From NCBI GenBank assembly GCA_965115835.1, contig OZ220471.1:682001-746000 (forward strand): a stretch of DNA of 64,000 nt, in the 5' to 3' direction. Under the pieces are notes generated by a model that saw only the letters and a list, made by a program, of their open reading frames with translations, was not told the DNA's origin and searched no databases. A program made the position numbers and the translations under genes. Shown here in pieces: positions 36,278-44,168 of this stretch (position 1 is the stretch's first letter; the number at the start of each line of letters is the position of its first letter). The DNA is from Foliamicus sp965115835. GTDB taxonomy: Bacteria; Pseudomonadota; Gammaproteobacteria; Steroidobacterales; Foliamicaceae.

Positions 36278-37143
36278 TGAATCGGAACAAGGCATATGGC
36301 GGCCGGGCAATCCTGGCATTGGCGGCTGCCGCGCTGGCCGCGGCGGGTCCGGCCGCGGCGGACTGGGGCCTGGATTTCCCTGCCAGCGCCACGGAACTTG
36401 GAAACGATATACGCAACCTGCATCACATCGCGCTGGGCGTTTGCGTTGTAATCGGCGTCGTCGTGTTCGCCGCGATCGGCTACTCGCTGGTGAAGTTTCG
36501 CAAGTCGCAGGGGGCGCAGGCGGCCAAATTCAGCCATAGCACCAGGGCGGAGATCATCTGGACCGTGATACCGGTTCTGATCCTGGTCGGTCTGGCAATC
36601 CCCACGGCGCGGGTGCTGGTGGAAATGGAAGATACCCAGTCGGCCGACCTGCGGATTGTGGTCACCGGATATCAGTGGAAATGGCATTACGAGTACCCGG
36701 ACCACGGCGTCAGCTTCTTCAGCAATATCACCGAGGAAAGCAAGGCGGCGGCCATCCTCGGCGCGGACCGCGAGTTGCCCGAGCACTACCTGCGCGATGT
36801 GGACAGGCCCATGGTGGTTCCGGCGGGCCGCAAGGTGAAGCTGCAACTGACTTCCAACGATGTCATTCACGCCTGGTGGGTTCCAGAGCTGTACGTCAAG
36901 CGCGACGCGGTACCCGGCGCCATCAACGAAACCTGGTTCCAGGCTGGGGAGCCGGGCGTGTATCGCGGCCAGTGCGCGGAGTTGTGCGGCCGCGGACACG
37001 GCTTCATGCCGATCGTGGTGGAAGCGCTTTCGCCAGTAGAGTTTGATGCTTGGGTGAACGCACAAGCGGCCGCCCACCGCAGTGAAGAAGAGATCATGCA
37101 AGCAGCGTCCGCGACCGTCTCCGGCGGCGCGTACGCCCGATAA
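36277..37143 (+). CDS. coxB: cytochrome c oxidase subunit II
   Basis: This subunit receives electrons from cytochrome c through the binuclear CuA centre. The 288-aa form has a signal peptide, two transmembrane helices (HHIALGVCVVIGVVVFAAIGY; IIWTVIPVLILVGLAIP) and a periplasmic cupredoxin domain. CuA ligands are seen in NDVIHAWWVPE and in YRGQCAELCGRGHGFMPI. The aromatic electron-entry patch GYQWKWHYEY is intact. There is no fused cytochrome c domain. The ATG at 36277 follows AAGGAG and is preferred over the TTG three bases earlier. Confidence 0.96.
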   Translation: MNRNKAYGGRAILALAAAALAAAGPAAADWGLDFPASATELGNDIRNLHHIALGVCVVIGVVVFAAIGYSLVKFRKSQGAQAAKFSHSTRAEIIWTVIPVLILVGLAIPTARVLVEMEDTQSADLRIVVTGYQWKWHYEYPDHGVSFFSNITEESKAAAILGADRELPEHYLRDVDRPMVVPAGRKVKLQLTSNDVIHAWWVPELYVKRDAVPGAINETWFQAGEPGVYRGQCAELCGRGHGFMPIVVEALSPVEFDAWVNAQAAAHRSEEEIMQAASATVSGGAYAR

Positions 37144-37160
37144 ATCGGAGTAACCGAAAC

Positions 37161-38744
37161 ATGAGCGACACCAGCAGCGCCGCGCACGCGCAGGAACATC
37201 ACGACGGCCCGCACACAAGGGGCCTCTGGCGGTGGCTGACCACCACCAACCACAAGGACATCGGCACGCTGTACCTGGTATTCAGCCTTGTCATGTTCCT
37301 GGTGGGCGGCTCTATGGCGCTGATCATTCGCAGCGAGCTGTTCCAGCCCGGGCTGCAGCTCGTGGACCCGCACTTCTTCAACCAGATGACCACCATGCAT
37401 GCGCTGGTGATGATTTTCGGCGCGCTGATGCCAGCGTTCGTGGGGCTGGCCAACTGGCAAATCCCGCTGATGGTGGGCGCCCCGGACATGGCGCTGCCAC
37501 GCATGAACAACTGGAGCTTCTGGATCCTGCCGCCAGCCTTCCTGCTGCTGATCGCAACGCTGTTCATGCCGGGAGGCGCTGCGGCGGGCGGCTGGACCCT
37601 GTATCCGCCGCTGGTACTGCAAACCGGCGACGCCTTCCCCTTCGTGGTGTTTGCGCTGCACCTGCTGGGCGCATCCTCGATCCTGGGCGCGATCAACATC
37701 ATCGTGACCATCACCAACATGCGGGCGCCCGGCATGGGTTTCATGAAGATGCCGCTGTTCGTGTGGACCTGGCTGATCACCGCCTACCTGCTGATCGGCG
37801 CCATGCCGGTGCTGGCCGGTGCGATCACCATGCTGCTTACCGACCGCTATTTCGGCACCAGCTTCTTCCTGGCTGCCGGCGGGGGCGACCCGGTGATGTT
37901 CCAGCACATCTTCTGGTTCTTCGGCCACCCCGAGGTGTACATCCTCATCCTGCCGGCCTTCGGGATCATCTCGCAGATCATTCCCACCTTCGCGCGCAAG
38001 CCGCTGTTCGGCTACACCTCGATGGTGATCGCCACTTCGGCAATCGCGTTCCTGTCGTACATCGTGTGGGCGCACCACATGTTCACGACGGGAATGCCAC
38101 AGGCGGGAATGCTGTTCTTCATGATCTCCACAATGTTCATCGCGGTGCCGACCGGCGTGAAGATCTTCAACTGGGTGGCGACCCTGGTGCGCGGGTCGAT
38201 CAGTTTTGAAACCCCGATGCTGTTCGCGCTCGCCTTCGTGATCCTGTTCACCATCGGCGGGTTCTCCGGCCTCATGCTGGCGCTGGTGCCGGCGGATATC
38301 CAGTACCACGACACCTATTTCGTGGTGGCGCATTTCCATTACGTACTGGTGCCGGGCGCCATTTTTGCGGTGATCGCAGGCGTGTACTACTGGCTGCCGA
38401 AGTGGACCGGCCACATGTACGACGAGACCCTGGGCAAATGGCATTTCTGGCTGTCCACCATCTTCGTGAACATCCTGTTCTTTCCCCAGCACTTCCTGGG
38501 CTTGGCCAGCATGCCCCGGCGGATACCGGATTACTCCGTGCAATTCACCGAGTTCAACATGATCTCGACCGTCGGCGCATTCGGCTTCGGCCTGTCGCAG
38601 CTACTGTTCGTGTGGCTGCTGATCAAGTGCGCGAGGGGCGGCGCCAGGGCCAGCGACGCGGTCTGGGACCAGCCGCAGGGGCTGGAGTGGACGGTGCCCT
38701 CGCCGGCGCCGTATCACACCTTCGAGACCCCGCCGAAGGTCTGA
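37161..38744 (+). CDS. coxA: cytochrome c oxidase subunit I
   Basis: The catalytic subunit holds heme a and the heme a3-CuB site where O2 is reduced. It is 527 aa with twelve predicted membrane helices. Key features are the heme a ligand region MTTMHALVMIFG, the CuB/Tyr motif FFGHPEVYILILPAFG, the HH pair in VWAHHMF, and the heme ligands in YFVVAHFHYVLVPG. The start follows a clear GGAG. Next come a dispersed hairpin element, a tiny membrane protein, ctaG and coxC. Confidence 0.97.
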   Translation: MSDTSSAAHAQEHHDGPHTRGLWRWLTTTNHKDIGTLYLVFSLVMFLVGGSMALIIRSELFQPGLQLVDPHFFNQMTTMHALVMIFGALMPAFVGLANWQIPLMVGAPDMALPRMNNWSFWILPPAFLLLIATLFMPGGAAAGGWTLYPPLVLQTGDAFPFVVFALHLLGASSILGAINIIVTITNMRAPGMGFMKMPLFVWTWLITAYLLIGAMPVLAGAITMLLTDRYFGTSFFLAAGGGDPVMFQHIFWFFGHPEVYILILPAFGIISQIIPTFARKPLFGYTSMVIATSAIAFLSYIVWAHHMFTTGMPQAGMLFFMISTMFIAVPTGVKIFNWVATLVRGSISFETPMLFALAFVILFTIGGFSGLMLALVPADIQYHDTYFVVAHFHYVLVPGAIFAVIAGVYYWLPKWTGHMYDETLGKWHFWLSTIFVNILFFPQHFLGLASMPRRIPDYSVQFTEFNMISTVGAFGFGLSQLLFVWLLIKCARGGARASDAVWDQPQGLEWTVPSPAPYHTFETPPKV

Positions 38745-38770
38745 GCGCGCATGCCTCGCCGAACCGGGCC

Positions 38771-38898
38771 GCAGCCTTGCCAACCTATTGCCTGACTGAT
38801 GTTTTTCCCGCTATCTGCAACGATGTCCGGTATCGGACTTGAGCCTTGCCCCTTGCGGTTTGCGGGCGGTTCCGCCATGCGCGGCGCGCACCGGCTCG
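38771..38898. repeat. dispersed intergenic hairpin element, copy B
   Basis: This is the partner of copy A at 20837-20957 and lies inside the cox operon between coxA and the small assembly gene. The hairpin is GTCCG-GTAT-CGGAC (38825-38838). Flanking conserved blocks are ttgcctgactg, tatctgcaacgatg and ccttgcggtttgcgg. In this place it could act on the operon mRNA, for example as a stability or processing element. Confidence 0.65.
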
Positions 38899-39016
38899 CT
38901 TCCTTCCAGGCTTGCCCATGCTCATTCTCGCGAGCGCGCGCCGGTATCTGCGGCCTCTCTCGCCAGCAATTTCGCAATCCGGCGAGAGTCCCGGGTTAGC
39001 GGTCCATTCTCCGCCC

Positions 39017-39124
39017 GTGCAGCCCCACACCCGCAAGCGCCTGCATATCGCCCTGCTTCTGCTGCTGGCGATGGCGTTCTACGGCGGCTTCATCCTGATG
39101 CAGTGGGCGAATAACGGCGCATGA
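39017..39124 (+). CDS. small membrane protein, cytochrome oxidase assembly type
   Basis: 35 residues from a GTG, with basic HTRKRLH followed by a single membrane helix (IALLLLLAMAFYGGFILM). Tiny single-helix proteins are regularly encoded just before ctaG in proteobacterial cox operons. The stop overlaps the ctaG ATG (ATGA). The sequence itself carries no other motif, so the identity rests on position and topology. Confidence 0.6.
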   Translation: MQPHTRKRLHIALLLLLAMAFYGGFILMQWANNGA

Positions 39125-39660
39125 TCCGGCGAGCGGGCAACCGGCGTCTGATCCTGACGCTCGGCGGGGCGGTGGCGGGCATGTTCGCTTTCGCCTTCCT
39201 GCTGGTCCCGCTGTACGAGGTGTTCTGCGAGCTCACCGGAATCGACTCGGAGCGCCTGAGCCGGGCCAGCGAACCGGCGGGGCCGGCTCAGGCGGCAGTA
39301 ATCGACGAGAACCGTGCGATCAAGGTGGAGTTTCTCGCCAACACCCCCAATCCGGCTGCCTGGGAATTCCAGCCCGGCGATCTCAGCATCGAAGTCACGC
39401 CGGGCAAGTCCGCTGAAACCCGCTTTTTCGCCCGCAACCTGCTCGAACATGACGTCGTTTCGATCACGCGCCCGGCGGTGCGGCCGGTAGAGGCGGCAAG
39501 CCACGTCAGCAAGCAGGTTTGCTTCTGTTTCGAGGAACAGCCGTTTGCGGCAAGCGAGCAACGCGAACTGCCGGTGCGTTTCACGATTGACCCCGATTTG
39601 CCGGCGCATGTCGACACCGTGACGCTGGCCTACACGCTGTTTACCGCACAGCCCGGTTGA
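39121..39660 (+). CDS. ctaG: cytochrome c oxidase assembly protein CtaG/Cox11
   Basis: Cox11 delivers copper to the CuB site of subunit I. The 179-aa protein has one N-terminal membrane anchor (LILTLGGAVAGMFAFAFLLVPLY), then the conserved VPLYEVFCELTG and EFLANT blocks. The copper-binding CFCF is present in KQVCFCFEEQ. The family ending RFTIDPDLP..VDTVTLAYTLF is intact. It is coupled to the preceding tiny gene and lies 10 bp before coxC. Confidence 0.95.
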   Translation: MIRRAGNRRLILTLGGAVAGMFAFAFLLVPLYEVFCELTGIDSERLSRASEPAGPAQAAVIDENRAIKVEFLANTPNPAAWEFQPGDLSIEVTPGKSAETRFFARNLLEHDVVSITRPAVRPVEAASHVSKQVCFCFEEQPFAASEQRELPVRFTIDPDLPAHVDTVTLAYTLFTAQPG

Positions 39661-39670
39661 GGAGGAATTG

Positions 39671-40549
39671 ATGGCCGATACGAAGGTGGACTACTACGTA
39701 CCGCACGGGAGCCCCTGGCCTATTGTGGCCTCGGTGTCGATGTTCGTCATGGCGCTGGGAGGCGCACTGTGGCTGAACGGATCGGATACGGGCAGAATCG
39801 TGCTGTTGCTGGGACTGGCCGGACTGATCGTGATGATATTCGGCTGGCTGGGGGCAGTGATCCGGGAAAACATCGCCGGGCTCTACAGCGGCCGGGTCGA
39901 CCGCTCCTTCCGCCAGGGAATGGCGTGGTTCATCTTCTCGGAAGTGATGTTCTTTTTCGCCTTCTTCGGCGCGTTGTTCTACGCCCGCACGCTGGCGGTG
40001 CCCTGGCTGGGCGGGGACGGCGCGGGCGAGGCCACCAACGCCTTGCTGTGGCCAGGGTTCGAGGCGGACTGGCCCACCAACGGCCCCGGAGCGATCGGCG
40101 GCAACGCGGAAGGCCAGTTCCAGCCCATGGGCTGGTCGGGTTTGCCGCTTCTGAATACGGCGCTGCTGCTTGCCTCCAGCGTCACCATCACCATTGCGCA
40201 TCATGCGCTGAAGAACGGCAACCGCCAGCTGCTCAACATCGGCACGCTACTGACGTTGGCGCTGGGCATCGCGTTCCTGTTCTTCCAGGTGTATGAATAC
40301 GTCCACGCCTACCAGGATCTCGACCTGCGCCTCAGCACCGGAATCTACGGCTCCACATTCTTCCTGCTGACCGGTTTTCACGGCGCGCACGTGACCCTGG
40401 GCGCGATCATGCTCGCCGTAACCTGGTTCCGCATCCTGCGCGGACATTTCACCCCCAATGAACACTTCGGCTTCCAGGCCGTGTCCTGGTACTGGCACTT
40501 CGTGGATGTGGTGTGGGTGTGCCTGTTTATCTTCGTATACGTGCTATAG
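39671..40549 (+). CDS. coxC: cytochrome c oxidase subunit III
   Basis: A core membrane subunit that stabilises subunit I and proton uptake. The ATG at 39671 follows GAGGAG and gives 292 aa with seven membrane helices. Characteristic blocks are YYVPHGSPWPI, GMAWFIFSEVMFFFAFFGALFYAR, GFHGAHVTLGAIML and WYWHFVDVVWVCLFIFVYVL. The operon then continues with a diheme cytochrome c. The surf1, ctaA and ctaB genes often found after coxC are not here. Confidence 0.96.
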   Translation: MADTKVDYYVPHGSPWPIVASVSMFVMALGGALWLNGSDTGRIVLLLGLAGLIVMIFGWLGAVIRENIAGLYSGRVDRSFRQGMAWFIFSEVMFFFAFFGALFYARTLAVPWLGGDGAGEATNALLWPGFEADWPTNGPGAIGGNAEGQFQPMGWSGLPLLNTALLLASSVTITIAHHALKNGNRQLLNIGTLLTLALGIAFLFFQVYEYVHAYQDLDLRLSTGIYGSTFFLLTGFHGAHVTLGAIMLAVTWFRILRGHFTPNEHFGFQAVSWYWHFVDVVWVCLFIFVYVL

Positions 40550-40560
40550 CGGAGGAGCTT

Positions 40561-41154
40561 GTGAACGAGAACAAGAAACTGCAACTGGCGGCCTTCCTGC
40601 TGGCGGCGGCCCTTTCCTCACCACTGGCGGCCGAAGGCGACCCGGAGCGCGGTCGGATTCTGGCCGATCCCTGCCTGGGATGCCATGGGATCGAGGGCAA
40701 CATGACCACCTATCCGCCCTATCACGTGCCGCGGCTGGGCGGACAGAACGCTTCGTACATCGTCAGGGCGCTCAAGGGGTACGCGAGCAGCGATCGCAAG
40801 CACGAAGGCATGCACGCGCAGTCCGCCGATTTGAGCGATCAGGACATTGAGGACATCGCTGCCTATTTCTCAAGCGCGGTGGCCGTCGAGACGGATACGG
40901 AGGTCACGCCGCCCGAATCCGGAATCTACTGCGTCTCCTGCCATGGGGTGAACGGCGTCAGCATCACCACGGAATTCCCGCATCTGGCGGGCCAGCATGC
41001 GGACTACCTCAACGAGACCATCCGCCAGTATCTGGAAGGCGAGCGTAGCGACATCTCCATGAACGCATTCCTCAACCTGCTCACCAGGGAGCAGCTCGAT
41101 GAATTGTCCGAGTTCTACGCCAACCAGCCGGGGCTGGTTACGCTGAAGCCCTGA
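40561..41154 (+). CDS. diheme cytochrome c
   Basis: 197 aa from a GTG at 40561 with GGAGGAG just upstream. It has a signal peptide (KLQLAAFLLAAALSSPLAAE) and two heme sites, CLGCHG (~36) and CVSCHG (~125), with c4/c553-type spacing (PRLGGQNASYIV; PHLAGQHADYLN). It sits 11 bp after coxC, so it is probably co-expressed with the oxidase and may be its electron donor. Its stop is overlapped by the unusual CTG start of nth. Confidence 0.92.
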   Translation: MNENKKLQLAAFLLAAALSSPLAAEGDPERGRILADPCLGCHGIEGNMTTYPPYHVPRLGGQNASYIVRALKGYASSDRKHEGMHAQSADLSDQDIEDIAAYFSSAVAVETDTEVTPPESGIYCVSCHGVNGVSITTEFPHLAGQHADYLNETIRQYLEGERSDISMNAFLNLLTREQLDELSEFYANQPGLVTLKP

Positions 41155-41792
41155 ACCGGGAGAAGCGAGCGGAGATCTTCCGGCGCCTGAGTCGGGCCAA
41201 TCCGCGCCCGACCACGGAGCTGCGTTACGGTTCGCCGTTCGAGCTGCTGGTGGCTGTGGTGCTGTCGGCGCAGGCCACCGACATCAGCGTGAACAAGGCC
41301 ACGGCCACGCTGTTCGCCGAGGCCAACACGCCGGAGGCCCTGCTGGCGATGGGTGAGGCCCGGCTTCGCGAGCACATCCGTCACATCGGCCTGTACAACG
41401 CCAAGGCCGCCCACCTCATTGCCTGCTGCCAGACGCTGGTTGCGCAGCATGGCGGTCAGGCGCCGCGCCGGCGCGAAATGCTGGAGGCCCTGCCGGGAGT
41501 GGGCCGCAAGACCGCCAACGTGATTCTCAACACCGCATTCGGCGAGCCGGTCATCGCCGTGGACACGCATGTGTTCCGGGTCGCCAATCGCACCCGGCTG
41601 GCGCCCGGAAAGACGGTGCTGGCAGTGGAAAGACGCCTGACGCGCCTGACTCCTCCGGAATATCTGCAACACGCGCATCATTGGCTGATCCTGCACGGTC
41701 GATACGTGTGCCAAGCGCGCCGGCCACATTGCGGCGATTGCATCATTGCCGACCTCTGCGAATACCCCCTTCGCCTGCGCCCGAAGGAATAG
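41151..41792 (+). CDS. nth: endonuclease III
   Basis: Nth is a DNA glycosylase/AP lyase for oxidised pyrimidines. It shows the helix-hairpin-helix LPGVGRKTANV with catalytic Lys120, Asp138 in AVDTHVFRV, and the [4Fe-4S] cysteines CQARRPHCGDCIIADLC. The frame has no ATG, GTG or TTG between the previous in-frame stop (41100) and the conserved N-terminus. Starting at CTG 41151 gives MNREKRAEIFRRL, matching the E. coli MNKAKRLEIL start and placing the catalytic residues at exactly the E. coli positions. The CTG overlaps the cytochrome stop as CTGA, so translation probably depends on coupling. Length 213 aa against 211 in E. coli. Confidence 0.92.
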   Translation: MNREKRAEIFRRLSRANPRPTTELRYGSPFELLVAVVLSAQATDISVNKATATLFAEANTPEALLAMGEARLREHIRHIGLYNAKAAHLIACCQTLVAQHGGQAPRRREMLEALPGVGRKTANVILNTAFGEPVIAVDTHVFRVANRTRLAPGKTVLAVERRLTRLTPPEYLQHAHHWLILHGRYVCQARRPHCGDCIIADLCEYPLRLRPKE

Positions 41793-41847
41793 AATCCGGT
41801 GCGACCGCCTCTTGCGCTCACCAGCCCACCGAAAGCCGGAAACCCCT

Positions 41848-41890
41848 GTTGCCTGACTCCCTCGTATCTGCAAACCTGTTCCGCAAACAG
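41848..41890. repeat. dispersed hairpin element, partial copy C
   Basis: A shorter match to copies A and B: gttgcctgact followed by ctcgtatctgcaa and then a hairpin CTGTT-ccgca-AACAG (41876-41890) at the same relative place. It lies 12 bp before the MNIO gene, where it could affect that gene's translation start region. Confidence 0.4.
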
Positions 41891-41902
41891 ACGGACCGAA
41901 CC

Positions 41903-42757
41903 ATGACTCCCGTTATCGATGACATAGCCGGCGCCGGGCTGGGCTTGCGACGCCCGCATCTGAAGCCGTTCAGGGACGATCCCCCACCGGAAGTGGACTT
42001 TTTCGAGTTGGCCCCGGAGAACTGGATCGGCGTGGGCGGTGCGCTGGGCGCTCGGCTCGGATTCTTTGCCGAACGCTGGCCGCTCATCGCGCACGGGCTG
42101 TCGCTGTCGCTGGGCGGGCCGCATCCGCTCAACGAGTCGCTGGTGCGCGATGTGGGCGTCTGGATGGATGAATACGGCGTGCGACTTTACTCCGAGCATC
42201 TCAGCTATACCGGCGACGAGGGCCAGCTGTACGATCTGTTGCCCATTCCCTTTACCGGCGAGGCGGTGTGTTATGTCGCTAACCGCATACGCCGCGTACA
42301 GGACATTCTCGGGCAGCGCATCGCCGTTGAGAACGTGTCCTACTACGCGTCCATGGGCGCGGAAATGGAAGAACCGGAGTTTCTGCGGGCCGTGCTCGAA
42401 GAGGCCGACTGCGGCTTGCTGCTGGATATCAACAATGTGTATGTCAACAGCGTGAACCACGGCTACGACCCGCGGGCGTTCCTGGACGCGGTTCCGGCGG
42501 AACGGGTGCTTTACGTACACATGGCGGGACACCACGACGAGGCGCCCGACCTGCTCATCGACACGCATGGGGCCCCCGTCAAGGACGATGTGTGGGAGTT
42601 GCTCGACTACGCCTACGGCCGTCTGGGGCCCCGCCCCACCGTCCTGGAACGCGACTTCAATCAGCCTCCCCTGCCCGACTTGCTGGCCGAGGTCTCCCGC
42701 ATCCGGAGCATTCAGCGCGCTTGCTCCGCCGGAGCCGGTGGCGTCCTGACTCCGTAA
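41903..42757 (+). CDS. MNIO (DUF692) multinuclear iron oxygenase
   Basis: 284 aa. DUF692 enzymes are TIM-barrel oxygenases with two or three iron ions that modify cysteine or other residues in ribosomal peptides (as in methanobactin MbnB, HvfB and bufferin synthesis). Metal-ligand stretches are present: ELAPENW (36-41), AHGLSLSLGG with His64, YSEHLSY with Glu98/His99, ENVSYY with Glu143, LDINNVYVNSVNHGYD, and VHMAGHHD with His206 and His210. A DUF2063 partner follows 35 bp downstream. No precursor peptide gene is visible before or after, which is unusual. Confidence 0.92.
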   Translation: MTPVIDDIAGAGLGLRRPHLKPFRDDPPPEVDFFELAPENWIGVGGALGARLGFFAERWPLIAHGLSLSLGGPHPLNESLVRDVGVWMDEYGVRLYSEHLSYTGDEGQLYDLLPIPFTGEAVCYVANRIRRVQDILGQRIAVENVSYYASMGAEMEEPEFLRAVLEEADCGLLLDINNVYVNSVNHGYDPRAFLDAVPAERVLYVHMAGHHDEAPDLLIDTHGAPVKDDVWELLDYAYGRLGPRPTVLERDFNQPPLPDLLAEVSRIRSIQRACSAGAGGVLTP

Positions 42758-42792
42758 CCCGGGCAAGCTCGCTCCTTCGCATTCCACGGCAG

Positions 42793-43578
42793 ATGAACGG
42801 CTTTCAGGATGTGCAGCGCCAGTTGACGGCGCACTTGCGCAACCCCGGCGCCCATCCGCCCCCGGAGGGTGTGGAAGACCGGCGGATCGGCATTTACCGC
42901 CGGCTGGTATCCGGCAACCTGTCGCGATTGCTGGGCGCCAGCCTGCTGCTGACGCGCGATCAGTTGGGCAAGAAACGCTTCGAGCTCCTGGTGCGCGCGT
43001 TTCTGCGTGAGCACAGGGCCGCTACGCCCTACTTCCCGCGCCTGGCTGGCGAATTCGGAAAGTGGTACGAGCAGGCCCGATCAGGCTGCCCGCAAGACCC
43101 TCCGTGGCTGGGCGATCTGATCCGCTACGAAACCGAAAAGCACGCCCTGCGGCGTATGCCCGACCCGCCGGCCGATTCCCCCACCGACCCGCAAGGCGAT
43201 GTGGTTACCGGCGTGCCCGCGCCCTCGCCGCTGCTCCGCCTGCTCACGCTGCGCTACCCCGTACACCGGAGCAAGGACGGCAAGCTCGATCCCAAGCCTC
43301 CTGCATTCCCGGCCTTTCTGCTTGTTCGCCGCGACCGCGCCGGTCGGGTGCTGACCCGGGAACTCGGCGTGCTCACTGCCGGGCTGCTGGCCCTGATTCT
43401 CGACAACGATAGCAGGCAGACGGGGCGTGACCTGCTGGAGACCATGCTGGAGCAGGCGCCGCCGGATTCCCGAAAGACCTTGCGCAAGCAGGGCCGGGAA
43501 CAGCTCCGGCGATTCCGGCAATCCGGCGTGCTGCTGGGGACCTGCAGGGACGCCGGCCCGACAGACGGTCAGCCCTGA
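42793..43578 (+). CDS. DUF2063 protein, MNIO partner (HvfC/BufC-like)
   Basis: 261 aa. The N-terminal ~95 residues (FQDVQRQLTAHLRNP; RRIGIYRRLVSGNLSRLLGAS) match the DUF2063 domain that acts as substrate-recognition partner of DUF692 oxygenases. The C-terminal half includes ALRRMPDP and a helical end. It converges on the DUF3501 gene and the two overlap by 10 bp at their 3' ends. Together with 41903-42757 it forms a probable RiPP-modifying enzyme pair. Confidence 0.88.
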   Translation: MNGFQDVQRQLTAHLRNPGAHPPPEGVEDRRIGIYRRLVSGNLSRLLGASLLLTRDQLGKKRFELLVRAFLREHRAATPYFPRLAGEFGKWYEQARSGCPQDPPWLGDLIRYETEKHALRRMPDPPADSPTDPQGDVVTGVPAPSPLLRLLTLRYPVHRSKDGKLDPKPPAFPAFLLVRRDRAGRVLTRELGVLTAGLLALILDNDSRQTGRDLLETMLEQAPPDSRKTLRKQGREQLRRFRQSGVLLGTCRDAGPTDGQP

Positions 43579-44159
43579 AAATCCTCGACCAGGCACAGCC
43601 GTATGGAGTCGTGAAGCGGATCGACCTTGTGCCTGTAACGTGGATGGTCCACGCCCGCGGCCAGCGGCGCGCCGGAGCGAAGGTCCGCAATGGCGTCAGG
43701 CGAAAACTCGAAGCGCAGGAAATGCACCGCCGAGGTCTTGTCCGCCTCGGAGCGCTCCAGATCCTCATCGGCAACGGCCATGCTGCGCTGGTGGCCGGAA
43801 ACCTGCATCCACACCGTGTCCTCGATGCCGACCAGTTTCGCCAGCTCGGCGCGACGCAGCCCCGCGTCGCCGTATTCAATCAGCATGGTGGCCTTGAGGT
43901 TGCTGCCGTCGGGGATCAGCGGGTTGTACGCGTCCAGTTCCTCCTGGATAGCGCTGGGCTCGAAGATACGCTCGACGCGCAGTATTTCCTGGAGTTGGTA
44001 ATGGATGGTCAGGCGATCTTCGAACAGCAGCGTGACGTGTTCGCCCACCGCCACGCGGCGCTTTTTCTTGTGCTCCATTACGCGCGCGCGGAACGCCTCG
44101 CGGCGCTCGGCATACTGCTCCAGGCCCATCAGGTCGGATCGCTGGATTGGTCCGGACAT
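43569..44159 (-). CDS. DUF3501 family protein
   Basis: 196 aa, soluble. The N-terminal QRSDLMGLEQYAERREAFRARVMEHKKKRRV and the following FEDRLTIHYQLQEILRVERIFE match the DUF3501 family, which is regularly encoded with a rubrerythrin and a CCG-domain iron-sulfur protein, exactly as here. The function is unknown; the company suggests peroxide defence or redox metabolism. Last gene of its group, 9 bp after the iron-sulfur protein. Confidence 0.9.
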   Translation of the reverse strand: MSGPIQRSDLMGLEQYAERREAFRARVMEHKKKRRVAVGEHVTLLFEDRLTIHYQLQEILRVERIFEPSAIQEELDAYNPLIPDGSNLKATMLIEYGDAGLRRAELAKLVGIEDTVWMQVSGHQRSMAVADEDLERSEADKTSAVHFLRFEFSPDAIADLRSGAPLAAGVDHPRYRHKVDPLHDSIRLCLVEDFQG

Positions 44160-44168
44160 GGTCGTGTG

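Noticed and set aside
41793..41902. Possible precursor peptide gene before the MNIO gene
   Set aside because: The 110-bp gap has no open frame with a leader and repeated cysteines. It is largely taken up by the partial hairpin element.
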